IMG/VR virus record: IMGVR_UViG_3300044612_000631
Span: 1-43,912 of that record
Length of the DNA stretch: 43,912 nt
Direction: 5' to 3' (one strand)
Source of the DNA: a virus
Positions within the stretch are counted from its first letter, which is position 1. Every line of letters starts with the position of its first letter. The notes under the pieces are model-generated. The model ran no database searches. It saw only the letters and a program-made list of their open reading frames with translations, and was not told the origin of the DNA. The translations under genes and the position numbers were made by a program. This document shows positions 1-6,710 of the stretch, one piece after another.

Positions 1-230
1 CTCCTGAGCGCACTCAGAGACTCCTAGACACGTTGTATGCCAAGGCTCTTGATGGTGACACCAAATCTGCACAGTTGTATCTGCAGGCGACTAACCGTAT
101 GGCTCCGCCTACGGTAACGGTTCAGTCTAATAAGAAAGCAGCAGAACTTTCTGATGCTGAGTTGGACTCTTTGATTGCTGCGGTAGCGGAGCGAGAGAAG
201 GCTCAACGTACACACTTGAAGGCATTGTGA
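1..230 (+). CDS. Small terminase subunit, 3' part only (cut by window edge)
   Basis: This is the C-terminal portion of the DNA-packaging recognition subunit. The reading frame is open from the window edge, and the encoded residues are identical to the last 75 or so residues of the full 144-residue gene at 39781-40215. The helix-turn-helix region lies outside the window. A TTG at 33 and an ATG at 37 exist, but they are internal or out of frame compared with the complete version, so no start should be called here. The stop overlaps the next gene as GTGA. Confidence 0.85.
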   Translation, partial: PERTQRLLDTLYAKALDGDTKSAQLYLQATNRMAPPTVTVQSNKKAAELSDAELDSLIAAVAEREKAQRTHLKAL

Positions 231-367
231 ACATGGTCGAATGCCCAGAGTGTGGCGAGGAGTATCCACCTGTGGCAACACATTGGATTTGTCCAGCGTG
301 CGGCATTGATGATAAGTCACAGCCGAAGATGGCGGTGTTTGAATTGAGGGATTATGGCGACAACTAA
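227..367 (+). CDS. 46-residue zinc-ribbon protein
   Basis: This small protein has two CxxC pairs (C6/C9 and C22/C25, counting from the GTG), the pattern of a zinc ribbon. Its target is unknown. I chose the GTG at 227, which overlaps the preceding stop as GTGA. The nearby ATG at 233 is absent from the other version of this locus (40212-40352), where the codon is TTA, while the GTG is kept. The 3' end overlaps the next gene by 14 bases. Small zinc ribbons near terminase genes are common in phages, but no function can be assigned. Confidence 0.7.
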   Translation: MNMVECPECGEEYPPVATHWICPACGIDDKSQPKMAVFELRDYGDN

Positions 368-671
368 CGATGCGATGTTTACGGCCCTTTCGGGCACGTA
401 CCCATCTGCTGGTCAGACCCTTGGCGACTTGTTATATGCTTTCTGGTCGGAGAAAGGTTTGCAATATCGTGGAACTTTGGAGTATGAGTTCTATGTAGCA
501 AACGGTGCTACGGGCACAACTTTGGGTGATTTGGCAAATGATTACTTTTCACGGGTTTACCCGTTGGAGTTTGACGTACAGAACTTTGATTACTCTGACC
601 CTGATGAATGGTTGGAGTTATTTGTCTTTAACCGTGTTGATACGGTTGAACAAGATATTTTTATTGGTTAG
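354..671 (+). CDS. Hypothetical 105-residue protein, probably structural
   Basis: I do not recognise the family. The protein is acidic and rich in aromatic residues. It contains two similar short blocks beginning TLGDL (around residues 22 and 57), suggesting an internal duplication of a helical motif. It is conserved at high identity in the right version (40339-40656), with changes mainly near both ends. Its position between terminase and tail-fibre-like genes suggests a virion or assembly role, which is inference. Confidence 0.7.
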   Translation: MATTNDAMFTALSGTYPSAGQTLGDLLYAFWSEKGLQYRGTLEYEFYVANGATGTTLGDLANDYFSRVYPLEFDVQNFDYSDPDEWLELFVFNRVDTVEQDIFIG

Positions 672-693
672 GTAACGATTCAGGAGAACATAT

Positions 694-1065
694 ATGGCAA
701 CTTTTACAAAACTCGCACTTCAACCAGCAGGCACGACAGGCACAGGTCTTGGCATCAAGGTCGCTGCTACTGCAACTGCTGGTACCGCTATTCACACAGC
801 GTCAGCAACAGCAACAACCATTGATGAAATCTGGTTGTATGCAGTTAACACTTCTGCATCAGATGTAAAGTTGACGATTGAGTGGGGCGAAGCAACTGCA
901 CCAGATGGAAACATCGAATACACAGTTAAGGCTGAAAATGGTTTGTACTTGATTGTTCCGGGTCTTTTGTTGCAAGGAAATGCAACTGCCAAGGTCGTGA
1001 GAGCATTTGCTGCAACCACAAACGTTATTGTAATCCACGGGTACGTTAATCGCATTACAGCGTAA
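694..1065 (+). CDS. Hypothetical structural protein, Ala/Thr-rich beta protein
   Basis: This 123-residue protein has a small-residue-rich N-terminal half followed by alternating beta-strand-like stretches. It resembles small phage decoration or fibre-associated proteins in composition, although no named family is certain. A good ribosome site (AGGAGA) lies before the ATG. It is nearly identical in the other version of the locus (40679-41050), in contrast with its highly diverged neighbour. That suggests a constrained structural role. Confidence 0.7.
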   Translation: MATFTKLALQPAGTTGTGLGIKVAATATAGTAIHTASATATTIDEIWLYAVNTSASDVKLTIEWGEATAPDGNIEYTVKAENGLYLIVPGLLLQGNATAKVVRAFAATTNVIVIHGYVNRITA

Positions 1066-1076
1066 GGTCATCTTAG

Positions 1077-2069
1077 ATGCCTTCCTTCATTAGAAACACA
1101 TCAGGTGGTAAAGCCATTAGTGGCGGAGCATTGGCTCCACGCTCACGTCGTGGTGGTACTGCACAGGTAAACTCTTATTGGGCTGGTAGTGAAGCAATTA
1201 ATCCTCCTTTGACTTTGGAATATCTTGTTATTGCTGGTGGTGGTGGCGGAGGTCTTGCCACAGGTGGTGTAATTAACTATGGTGGCGGCGGTGCTGGCGG
1301 TTATCGCACAAACAAATCTGGTCAAACATCAGGTGCAAACTCATCAGCAGAAGCATCTTTTAATACTCCCGTTGGTAATTTTACTATTACTGTTGGTGCT
1401 GGCGGCGCACAAGGTTCTAGTGGTAATGACTCTGTAATGTCAACTATTACATCTACTGCTGGTGGTCGTGGTGCTGGAGAATCTGGAACATCTGCTGCCG
1501 TTGGCGGTTCTGGTGGCGGAATCAATGGTATAGCCTCGTTTACTCCCGCTAGTGCCAATGGTGCTGCTGGAACAGCAAACCAAGGTCGTGCTGGTGGTAA
1601 TACATCCGCTACCGACACAGTTGGTTATATTTCTGGTGCGGGTGGCGGCGGTGGTGCAAGCGGTGTAGGTGGAAACGGAATTTCTGCGGGTGGTGGGGGT
1701 GCTGGTGGTGCAGGATTAAGTAACGACATCACTGGTTCTTCTGTTACTAGAGGCGGCGGTGGCGGTGGTGGTGCTGGTTATGCTGCTGGTGGAACTGGTG
1801 GTTCTGGTGGTGGAGGAAATGGTTCTACAAGCGGAGCCGCAGCAACTTCAGGAACTGATAACACTGGTGGTGGCGGTGGTGGAGAAGGAAGAAACAATGC
1901 TTCTACTACTTCTGGTTCAGGTGGTTCAGGTGTTGTTATTCTTGCTTACTCATCTGCGTTTAGTCAGATACCAAACATTAGTGGTGGTTTAACATACACA
2001 TATTCAAGTGCTAGAACTGGATTCCATGTTTACACATTTACTGCTGGTACTGGAACGGTGAGTTTCTAA
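1077..2069 (+). CDS. Glycine-rich tail adhesin-like protein, left allele
   Basis: This 330-residue protein has a short N-terminal region (about residues 1-45, ending near the sequence NSYW) that is nearly identical in the right allele. Almost all the rest is Gly-rich, with runs of four to seven glycines and blocks such as GGGGAGGYR. Glycine-rich domains of this type occur in phage receptor-binding and tail-fibre tip proteins, where poly-glycine II bundles present variable loops. The strong allelic divergence downstream of a conserved N-terminal anchor fits a host-recognition role. It overlaps the next gene by one base (TAATG). Confidence 0.75.
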   Translation: MPSFIRNTSGGKAISGGALAPRSRRGGTAQVNSYWAGSEAINPPLTLEYLVIAGGGGGGLATGGVINYGGGGAGGYRTNKSGQTSGANSSAEASFNTPVGNFTITVGAGGAQGSSGNDSVMSTITSTAGGRGAGESGTSAAVGGSGGGINGIASFTPASANGAAGTANQGRAGGNTSATDTVGYISGAGGGGGASGVGGNGISAGGGGAGGAGLSNDITGSSVTRGGGGGGGAGYAAGGTGGSGGGGNGSTSGAAATSGTDNTGGGGGGEGRNNASTTSGSGGSGVVILAYSSAFSQIPNISGGLTYTYSSARTGFHVYTFTAGTGTVSF

Positions 2070-2404
2070 TGGCGCATTATGCATTTCTTGATGAGAATAA
2101 CATTGTTACAGAAGTTATTGTTGGTAAAGACGAAACTGAACTCATTGATGGTTTAACTCCTGAAGTTTGGTATGGCAACTTTAGGGGTCAAACGTGTCTT
2201 CGTACTTCATACAATCATAATATTCGCAAGCAGTATGCAGGTGTTGGTTATTCGTATGATGACGTTGCAGATGTTTTTATTCAACCGCAACCGTATCCAT
2301 CTTGGTCATTAAACAGCAATCATGATTGGCAACCTCCAACTCCAAGACCAGAACTAGATGGTTATTGGTGGTGGAATGAAGAAGCATTAGAATGGGTCCG
2401 ATAA
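2069..2404 (+). CDS. Hypothetical tail-associated protein, 111 residues, left allele
   Basis: The protein begins MAHYAFLDENN and is rich in aromatic residues (YGNFRG, QPYPSWSL). Similar short proteins are often found next to fibre genes in aquatic phages. Its function is unknown; it may be a fibre-tip accessory or chaperone. It is coupled to the glycine-rich gene by TAATG, and its 3' end overlaps the sulfotransferase start by 13 bases. The right allele (41967-42317) is clearly homologous but differs at many residues and has a different C-terminus. Confidence 0.7.
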   Translation: MAHYAFLDENNIVTEVIVGKDETELIDGLTPEVWYGNFRGQTCLRTSYNHNIRKQYAGVGYSYDDVADVFIQPQPYPSWSLNSNHDWQPPTPRPELDGYWWWNEEALEWVR

Positions 2405-2895
2405 AGTACGGTTCTTTTCCTAGGTCTGGAAATCATTTTTTAGGTCATTTAATTGAAAAAACTATAAAAAATGCTAATGCTTATTACATAGAGCATTATA
2501 TTTTTCTTTTAGAAAAAGAAAATACTGTAACCACTATTCGTACACCTTTGGAGTGTGTACCAAGTTGGATTACTTTAATGAAAGACACACGACCAGACAG
2601 GGCTGAAAAAGTTCTTGAATGGTATATTGCGTATTACGAAAAAGTAAAAGAACTAGGTATTGTTGTTTTGCCTTTTGAACAGTTAATTTCTGACCCATTG
2701 TTTTGCATTAACCACATATACAAAAAATATGGTTTAGAACAATTGGAATCTTTAGACTATGATTTGTCAACTGGTTTTCATGACCCAACTAAAGATAAAT
2801 CAAAGTATGACAAGATTATTCAGGAAATGCAGTTAGCACTTGGTTTCCCTAAAGCAATGAGTCTGTTTGAAGAACTATGCGTTCCCGTTGGATAA
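2392..2895 (+). CDS. Sulfotransferase-like protein, only in the left version
   Basis: This 167-residue protein carries the two PAPS-binding motifs of sulfotransferases. The 5'-phosphosulfate loop is SFPRSGNHF (residues 8-16), and a 3'-phosphate motif lies around R50 to S58 (TIRTPLECVPSWI). A later VLPFEQLISDP block is also typical of the family. The family transfers sulfate from PAPS to hydroxyl or amino groups; the acceptor here is unknown, perhaps a surface glycan or a tail protein. The gene is visibly more AT-rich than its neighbours, overlaps both of them, and is absent from the homologous locus at 42290, so it is probably a recent acquisition. Confidence 0.82.
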   Translation: MGPIKYGSFPRSGNHFLGHLIEKTIKNANAYYIEHYIFLLEKENTVTTIRTPLECVPSWITLMKDTRPDRAEKVLEWYIAYYEKVKELGIVVLPFEQLISDPLFCINHIYKKYGLEQLESLDYDLSTGFHDPTKDKSKYDKIIQEMQLALGFPKAMSLFEELCVPVG

Positions 2896-4229
2896 TCTTT
2901 GCACCGGTAGCATTAATCGCATTATGGTCAACCGTCGTAAAAGCAGACGCACTTGGAGATTGGACAGCATCTCAGTCTTGTGTCAACTCAGGTTCTGTTG
3001 AGGTCGTAGAAGATTCGATTCTGATTACTGGTCCAAATAATGGTGGTTGTTCTGGACAGGCTCATTGGACAAAGATTGAAACCACAATTCCAGAGGGCGT
3101 AAATAGCGTTTCTTTTGACTGGTCTTACTGGACAAATGATGGTTGGGTCTACGACCCACCACAGTATGGTGTAAACGGTGCGTACACATTGCTGGCACAA
3201 TCCAATCAGGCATCAGGTTCTTTAACTGTGAACGTAACGGCTGGGGACATATTTACATTCAGGCAATATTCAATTGATACCTGCTGTCAGCCGGGTCACT
3301 TAACGATAAGCAATCTTTCACTATGGGAATTTACAACAACATCCACGACCCCAACAACGACGACAACTACTACTATTGCCCCGTCAACGACTGTCCCTGT
3401 CACGGACACGACTACTACGACAGTTCCAGAAACTACAACAACGTCTACTTTAACTACGACAACAACGACGACAGTACCAAATACAACAACGACGACAAGT
3501 ACGACGACTACAACGTCGTCAACAACGACTACTACAACAACAAGTTCAACTCTTCCAGCACCCGTTGAAACTTACGTTCCTGTAGCGCCGCCCGAAACAA
3601 CGACAAGCACCACAGAACCAGTAGAAGAGGAACCCATTCCAGAGGAGACGCTTCCAGAAGAAACAACCACGACAGTTGAAGAAGTGACCACAACAACTGA
3701 GGAAGTGACCACAACATCTGAAGCACCTGAAGAGACTACCACAACGGTAGAGCCAGATTTAGAGCCAAATTTAGAGCCATTGCCAGAAGAAGAAGTAGTG
3801 GCTTTGATTGAAGAAGCCACAACCACAGAAGAACTTGTTGCCGTGCTTGAGGAACTCACCCCTGAACAGGTGGAGCAAGTTGTTGACCAGATTCTAGAAC
3901 AGGAAGAACCACCTACCCCTGAGCAGGCTGTCGCTTTGGCGACCAGCCCAGAAGTGCTTTCAGTCGTGAGTCCACAGCAGGCTGTTGAAATCTTTGAGTC
4001 CTTGGATGTGGCCGAATTGGATGCCGAAGAAAAGGATGCGGTCACAGAGGCTGTCCAGTCTGCGCCTTTGGAGGTGCGACAGGCATTCGAAGACACCATT
4101 GACATTTTCTCTGATGACTTTGGGGACTACGTGCCTTTGGGTTCTGCTGTGCCAGTAGATACCCGTCGTACCCTGATTGCCGTAGCCGCTGGTGCTACAG
4201 CCATTGCTGTGTCTTCACGCAAGCCGTAA
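2877..4229 (+). CDS. Secreted Thr-rich surface protein, left allele
   Basis: This 450-residue protein has an N-terminal signal peptide (basic start, hydrophobic residues 5-21, AxA-like site near residue 25). A beta-rich domain of about 125 residues follows, containing CCQPGHLTIS, then a Thr/Ser/Pro-rich linker (roughly 150-240), an acidic Glu/Thr stretch, a helical domain, and a short hydrophobic C-terminus flanked by arginines. Thr-rich linkers like this are common in actinobacterial exported proteins. It may be a virion surface protein or a protein displayed on the infected cell. The start overlaps the sulfotransferase stop. The N- and C-terminal domains match the right allele; the linker differs in length and sequence. 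Confidence 0.75.
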   Translation: MRSRWIIFAPVALIALWSTVVKADALGDWTASQSCVNSGSVEVVEDSILITGPNNGGCSGQAHWTKIETTIPEGVNSVSFDWSYWTNDGWVYDPPQYGVNGAYTLLAQSNQASGSLTVNVTAGDIFTFRQYSIDTCCQPGHLTISNLSLWEFTTTSTTPTTTTTTTIAPSTTVPVTDTTTTTVPETTTTSTLTTTTTTTVPNTTTTTSTTTTTSSTTTTTTTSSTLPAPVETYVPVAPPETTTSTTEPVEEEPIPEETLPEETTTTVEEVTTTTEEVTTTSEAPEETTTTVEPDLEPNLEPLPEEEVVALIEEATTTEELVAVLEELTPEQVEQVVDQILEQEEPPTPEQAVALATSPEVLSVVSPQQAVEIFESLDVAELDAEEKDAVTEAVQSAPLEVRQAFEDTIDIFSDDFGDYVPLGSAVPVDTRRTLIAVAAGATAIAVSSRKP

Positions 4230-4245
4230 CGAATTGGGCTATTAG
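4227..4245 (+). promoter_or_regulatory. Recurrent TAACGAA-TGGGC intergenic motif
   Basis: The stop codon TAA begins TAACGAATTGGGCTATTAG, just before a GTG start. Close variants occur at 6260, 11277, 15679, 39760 and 43667. The role is unknown. A TSS placed by the TATTAG as a -10 box would fall inside the next gene. Confidence 0.4.
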
Positions 4246-4246
4246 C

Positions 4247-4414
4247 GTGAAGAAACTCCTATCCGAAATCCATGCTTTGACTTGGACACTTGCAGGCACC
4301 GGTATGGTGCTTATTACGCTGTCTGGGCAAACCAAGATTTTGGGTTGGGGAATCACCGTAATAGCCGTGATAATCCATTTACTCGGCGTAATGTTCAAGG
4401 AGAACAATGAATAA
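4247..4414 (+). CDS. Small two-helix membrane protein, holin-like
   Basis: The 55-residue product starts at GTG and contains two hydrophobic segments (about 12-28 and 31-49) separated by a short turn, with a charged tail. That is the layout of small class II holins, which form the membrane lesion that releases the endolysin. No family signature confirms this. The 3' end overlaps the next gene by 8 bases, and that gene is also holin-like, so the two may act as a holin/antiholin pair. The right version (43687-43854) differs by one visible residue. Confidence 0.65.
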   Translation: MKKLLSEIHALTWTLAGTGMVLITLSGQTKILGWGITVIAVIIHLLGVMFKENNE

Positions 4415-4676
4415 GGCAAAAGATATTGCAGGCAGAATTGTTGCACTTTTCCTCACCAACGCCCTCGGCGTGGTGACTGGTGCTGCAGTAATTGCTCCAG
4501 ACCTAGAAGTCTGGAAGTCAGCATTGATTGCTGGTGCTGTATCCATCTTCAAGGTTGCTGAGTCGCTTGCAAAAGCAAGCATTGATGGTGTTCTCACCAA
4601 AGATGAAATTGACGCAGCATTTGGTGCAACTCCTAAAAAGATTGCAGCCAAGAAGGCAGCCGTTAAGAAGGCATAA
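4407..4676 (+). CDS. r1t-type holin-like protein
   Basis: This 89-residue protein has two hydrophobic stretches (about 12-30 and 36-50) with a tryptophan between them (EVWKSALIAGAVSIFK). That resembles r1t-family holins of Gram-positive phages. The C-terminus is Lys/Ala-rich (PKKIAAKKAAVKKA), as expected for a cytoplasmic tail. It follows another small membrane gene with an 8-base overlap and is coupled to large terminase by TAATG. The endolysin lies far downstream at 26941, so lysis genes are split in this genome. Confidence 0.65.
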   Translation: MNKAKDIAGRIVALFLTNALGVVTGAAVIAPDLEVWKSALIAGAVSIFKVAESLAKASIDGVLTKDEIDAAFGATPKKIAAKKAAVKKA

Positions 4677-6262
4677 TGGAACTCACCGACCTTCTCAATG
4701 AGAAGGAGTGGAGAAAATGCAAAGGTAGTGAAGGTGCAACCACCGAAGAGTTGGTGGCTGCATTTTCACACTTTTGTGCCAATCATTGGATGATTAGACA
4801 CCCTGAGCGGGGTCGTATCAAGTTTGTCCTTCGTGAAGCACAAGAAGAAACTGTACGAGTCTGGATTAACTCACGATACAGCATTGTTCTGAAAGCACGA
4901 CAGATTGGGTTCTCTACTCTGGCTGCTGCATTTACATTCTGGGAAACATTCTTTTGGGCTGACCGCTTTACGGTCATGCTTTCACGTACCGAGCGTGAAG
5001 CATCTAAGTTGTTGCAAAAAACCAAGTATGGCTACAAGATGCTTCCTGCGTGGATGCGCACCCGTGGACCAGACTTGCTTTCAGATAACCAGTTGAAGAT
5101 GGTATTTGCCAATGACTCATCCATTGAGTCTTTGCCATCCGGTAATGACCCTGCTCGTGGTGAGTCTGTGTATCGAGTCATCATTGACGAAATGGCATTC
5201 TTGCCCAACGCTGAAGAAGCGTGGGCATCTATTGAACCAATTGCTGACGTTGGTGGTCGGGTTATCTGCCTGAGTACTGCTAACGGTGAAGGCAATATCT
5301 TTCACCAACTATGGGTTGGTTCACAAACTGGTGTAAACCGATTTACTGGAGTGTTCTTTCCGTGGTCTGCTGGAGACCGTGATGAGGACTGGTATGAGGC
5401 TAAGAAGCGTGACCTTCCAGACTGGCAGTTGGCACAGGAGTATCCAGATAATGCCGAAGAAGCCTTCATCCGTTCTGGTCGTCCAGTATTTGACCTTGAT
5501 GCACTTAGAGCAATTCAATTGATTGAACCTGAGCGTGGATACCTAAAAAATGAGATGGGTAAAAACCATTACACATTTATCGCAGATGGTGGTGAACTTT
5601 CTATTTGGGAGTTTCCAGACAGACAAGAGGTTTATGTGATTGGCGCTGACGTTGCCGAAGGCTTGGGTCACGGTGACTTTAGTTCCGCTCATGTGATTTC
5701 CGCTAACACGGGTCTTTTGGTTGCTCATTGGCATGGGCATGTTGACCCCGATGTTTTTGGTGAGGAAGTTCTTAGGGCTTTGGGTTATTACTTTAATTAC
5801 GCCCTAATTGGTGTTGAGTCAAACAACCACGGTCTAACCACCATTAAGGGTTTACAGCGTGTCGGGTACAAGAACTTGTACCGACAACGCAAGATGAACA
5901 GTCGGAATCCACAGATTAGCGATACTATGGGTTGGAGAACCACTTCGGTTTCTAAGCCTTTGGCTATTGACGAGTTAAATGCTGGAATCAGGGATAACAG
6001 CGTTTATGTTTATGACAAGAACACTATTGCTGAATTAAGGACTTTTATTCGTGAAGCCAACGGAAAAATGCATGGCTCACCACACGACGACCGTGTTATG
6101 TCTTTAGCAATCACCAATCAAATGCTAAAGTATGTTTGGCTACCAGAATACAGGGTTGACGCAGAGCCAATCCGCAACACCTTGGGTTGGTGGGAAAAGT
6201 TCCTTATCCGTGAAAAACAGGAAGTTCGTACTCCGATTGGTGCATTCAATGTACGGGAGTAA
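4676..6262 (+). CDS. terL: Terminase large subunit (packaging ATPase-nuclease)
   Basis: The motor that translocates and cuts DNA at the portal. The ATPase half shows a P-loop variant KARQIGFS (residues 73-80), Walker B VIIDE (168-172) and the coupling motif CLSTANG (198-204). The nuclease half shows the RNase H-fold acidic residues D325 (IGADVAEG), E381 (GVESNNHG) and HDD at 470-472. Length (528) is normal for the family. Its small partner is encoded at 39781, about 4.5 kb upstream on the circular map, which is an unusually long separation filled by fibre and lysis genes. Confidence 0.95.
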   Translation: MELTDLLNEKEWRKCKGSEGATTEELVAAFSHFCANHWMIRHPERGRIKFVLREAQEETVRVWINSRYSIVLKARQIGFSTLAAAFTFWETFFWADRFTVMLSRTEREASKLLQKTKYGYKMLPAWMRTRGPDLLSDNQLKMVFANDSSIESLPSGNDPARGESVYRVIIDEMAFLPNAEEAWASIEPIADVGGRVICLSTANGEGNIFHQLWVGSQTGVNRFTGVFFPWSAGDRDEDWYEAKKRDLPDWQLAQEYPDNAEEAFIRSGRPVFDLDALRAIQLIEPERGYLKNEMGKNHYTFIADGGELSIWEFPDRQEVYVIGADVAEGLGHGDFSSAHVISANTGLLVAHWHGHVDPDVFGEEVLRALGYYFNYALIGVESNNHGLTTIKGLQRVGYKNLYRQRKMNSRNPQISDTMGWRTTSVSKPLAIDELNAGIRDNSVYVYDKNTIAELRTFIREANGKMHGSPHDDRVMSLAITNQMLKYVWLPEYRVDAEPIRNTLGWWEKFLIREKQEVRTPIGAFNVRE

Positions 6263-6278
6263 CGAACTGGGCGTATAG
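6260..6278 (+). promoter_or_regulatory. Recurrent TAACGAA-TGGGC intergenic motif
   Basis: The large terminase stop codon starts TAACGAACTGGGCGTATAG, directly before the next ATG at 6281. It is nearly the same as the site at 4227-4245. The function is unknown. Confidence 0.4.
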
Positions 6279-6280
6279 TT

Positions 6281-6508
6281 ATGAAAGAATTCCGCTGTTT
6301 AGAGTGTTTGACGACGTTTGTGGTAGATGAATTACCTCGTCGTGGTTCAATTTGTTTCAAATGCCATATTAAGACCATTCGCCTAGGGTTTACCTACGGT
6401 CAAGAAGACTTTCACGGCCCAACTGTTAAAGAGCGTGCAGATGAGCAAGTCCGTGTAGCCAAAGAAGCCGGTATCAATGCCGAGCCTGTCGGAAGTCGTT
6501 GGATTTGA
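6281..6508 (+). CDS. 75-residue zinc-ribbon protein
   Basis: Two CxxC pairs (C6/C9 and C25/C28) form a zinc-ribbon pattern, followed by a charged helix ending NAEPVGSRWI. Similar small zinc proteins sit between terminase and portal genes in other actinobacterial phages, where their role is unproved. The gene follows large terminase by 18 bases with no strong ribosome site. It ends two bases before the ATG chosen for the next gene. Confidence 0.7.
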   Translation: MKEFRCLECLTTFVVDELPRRGSICFKCHIKTIRLGFTYGQEDFHGPTVKERADEQVRVAKEAGINAEPVGSRWI

Positions 6509-6509
6509 G

Positions 6510-6710
6510 ATGGAGATGGTATGGGTACCGATTGTTGTTGCAATCATATCGGGACCCCTCGTGGTCGTTTTGCAAAGGCTGCGGAAAGAGAATACCGAGC
6601 AACACGAAGAAGGTCGAATCTTACTCAAGATGATTGGCAGTAAAGTTGACAAAATTGGTAGCAAACTTGACAACCATATTGGTTGGCATGAAGGACAAAA
6701 GGGCAAGTAA
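6510..6710 (+). CDS. Single-span membrane protein with coiled coil, possible holin partner
   Basis: From the ATG at 6510 the product is 66 residues. A hydrophobic N-terminal segment (VWVPIVVAIISGPLVVVL) precedes a charged helix with a KVDKIGSKLDNHIGWHE block, the heptad style seen in XhlA-like and other small phage lysis or membrane proteins. An upstream ATG at 6477 would add 11 residues but would overlap the previous gene by 32 bases. The gene is coupled to the portal by TAATG. It may be a third lysis component; direct evidence is lacking. Confidence 0.6.
   Translation: MEMVWVPIVVAIISGPLVVVLQRLRKENTEQHEEGRILLKMIGSKVDKIGSKLDNHIGWHEGQKGK

Larger units (their letters stand above)
1..4472. repeat. 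Left version of the diverged end repeat
   Basis: This segment is homologous, gene for gene, to 39986-43912: small terminase end, zinc ribbon, two small structural genes, glycine-rich protein, 111-residue protein, Thr-rich surface protein and two holin-like genes. The first 60 bases differ from the right version at only a few positions. Divergence is strong inside the glycine-rich gene and in the middle of the Thr-rich gene. The left version also carries a sulfotransferase gene that the right version lacks. Offset between the versions is 39985 bases, which gives the genome unit length. Confidence 0.93.

Noticed and set aside
1322-1618. Long open frames antisense to or shifted within the glycine-rich genes (also 1759-1992, 41199-41489, 41762-41956)
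   Set aside because: They arise from GGT/GGC repeats read in other frames, have no ribosome sites, and encode low-complexity Pro- or Val/Leu-rich strings.
3323-3568. Asn/Tyr/Asp-rich frame inside the Thr-rich linker (also 42697-43008)
   Set aside because: It is open in both versions only because ACN repeats read in another frame give AAC/GAC/TAC codons; it has no independent start signal.
4240-4245. TATTAG/TATAGT in the TAACGAA motif as a -10 promoter box for the next gene
   Set aside because: The implied transcription start lies downstream of the next start codon at 4247 and 6281.
1-4472. Exact direct terminal repeat of one virion genome
   Set aside because: The two ends differ by many substitutions, allele swaps and a whole gene, so they cannot be identical physical ends.
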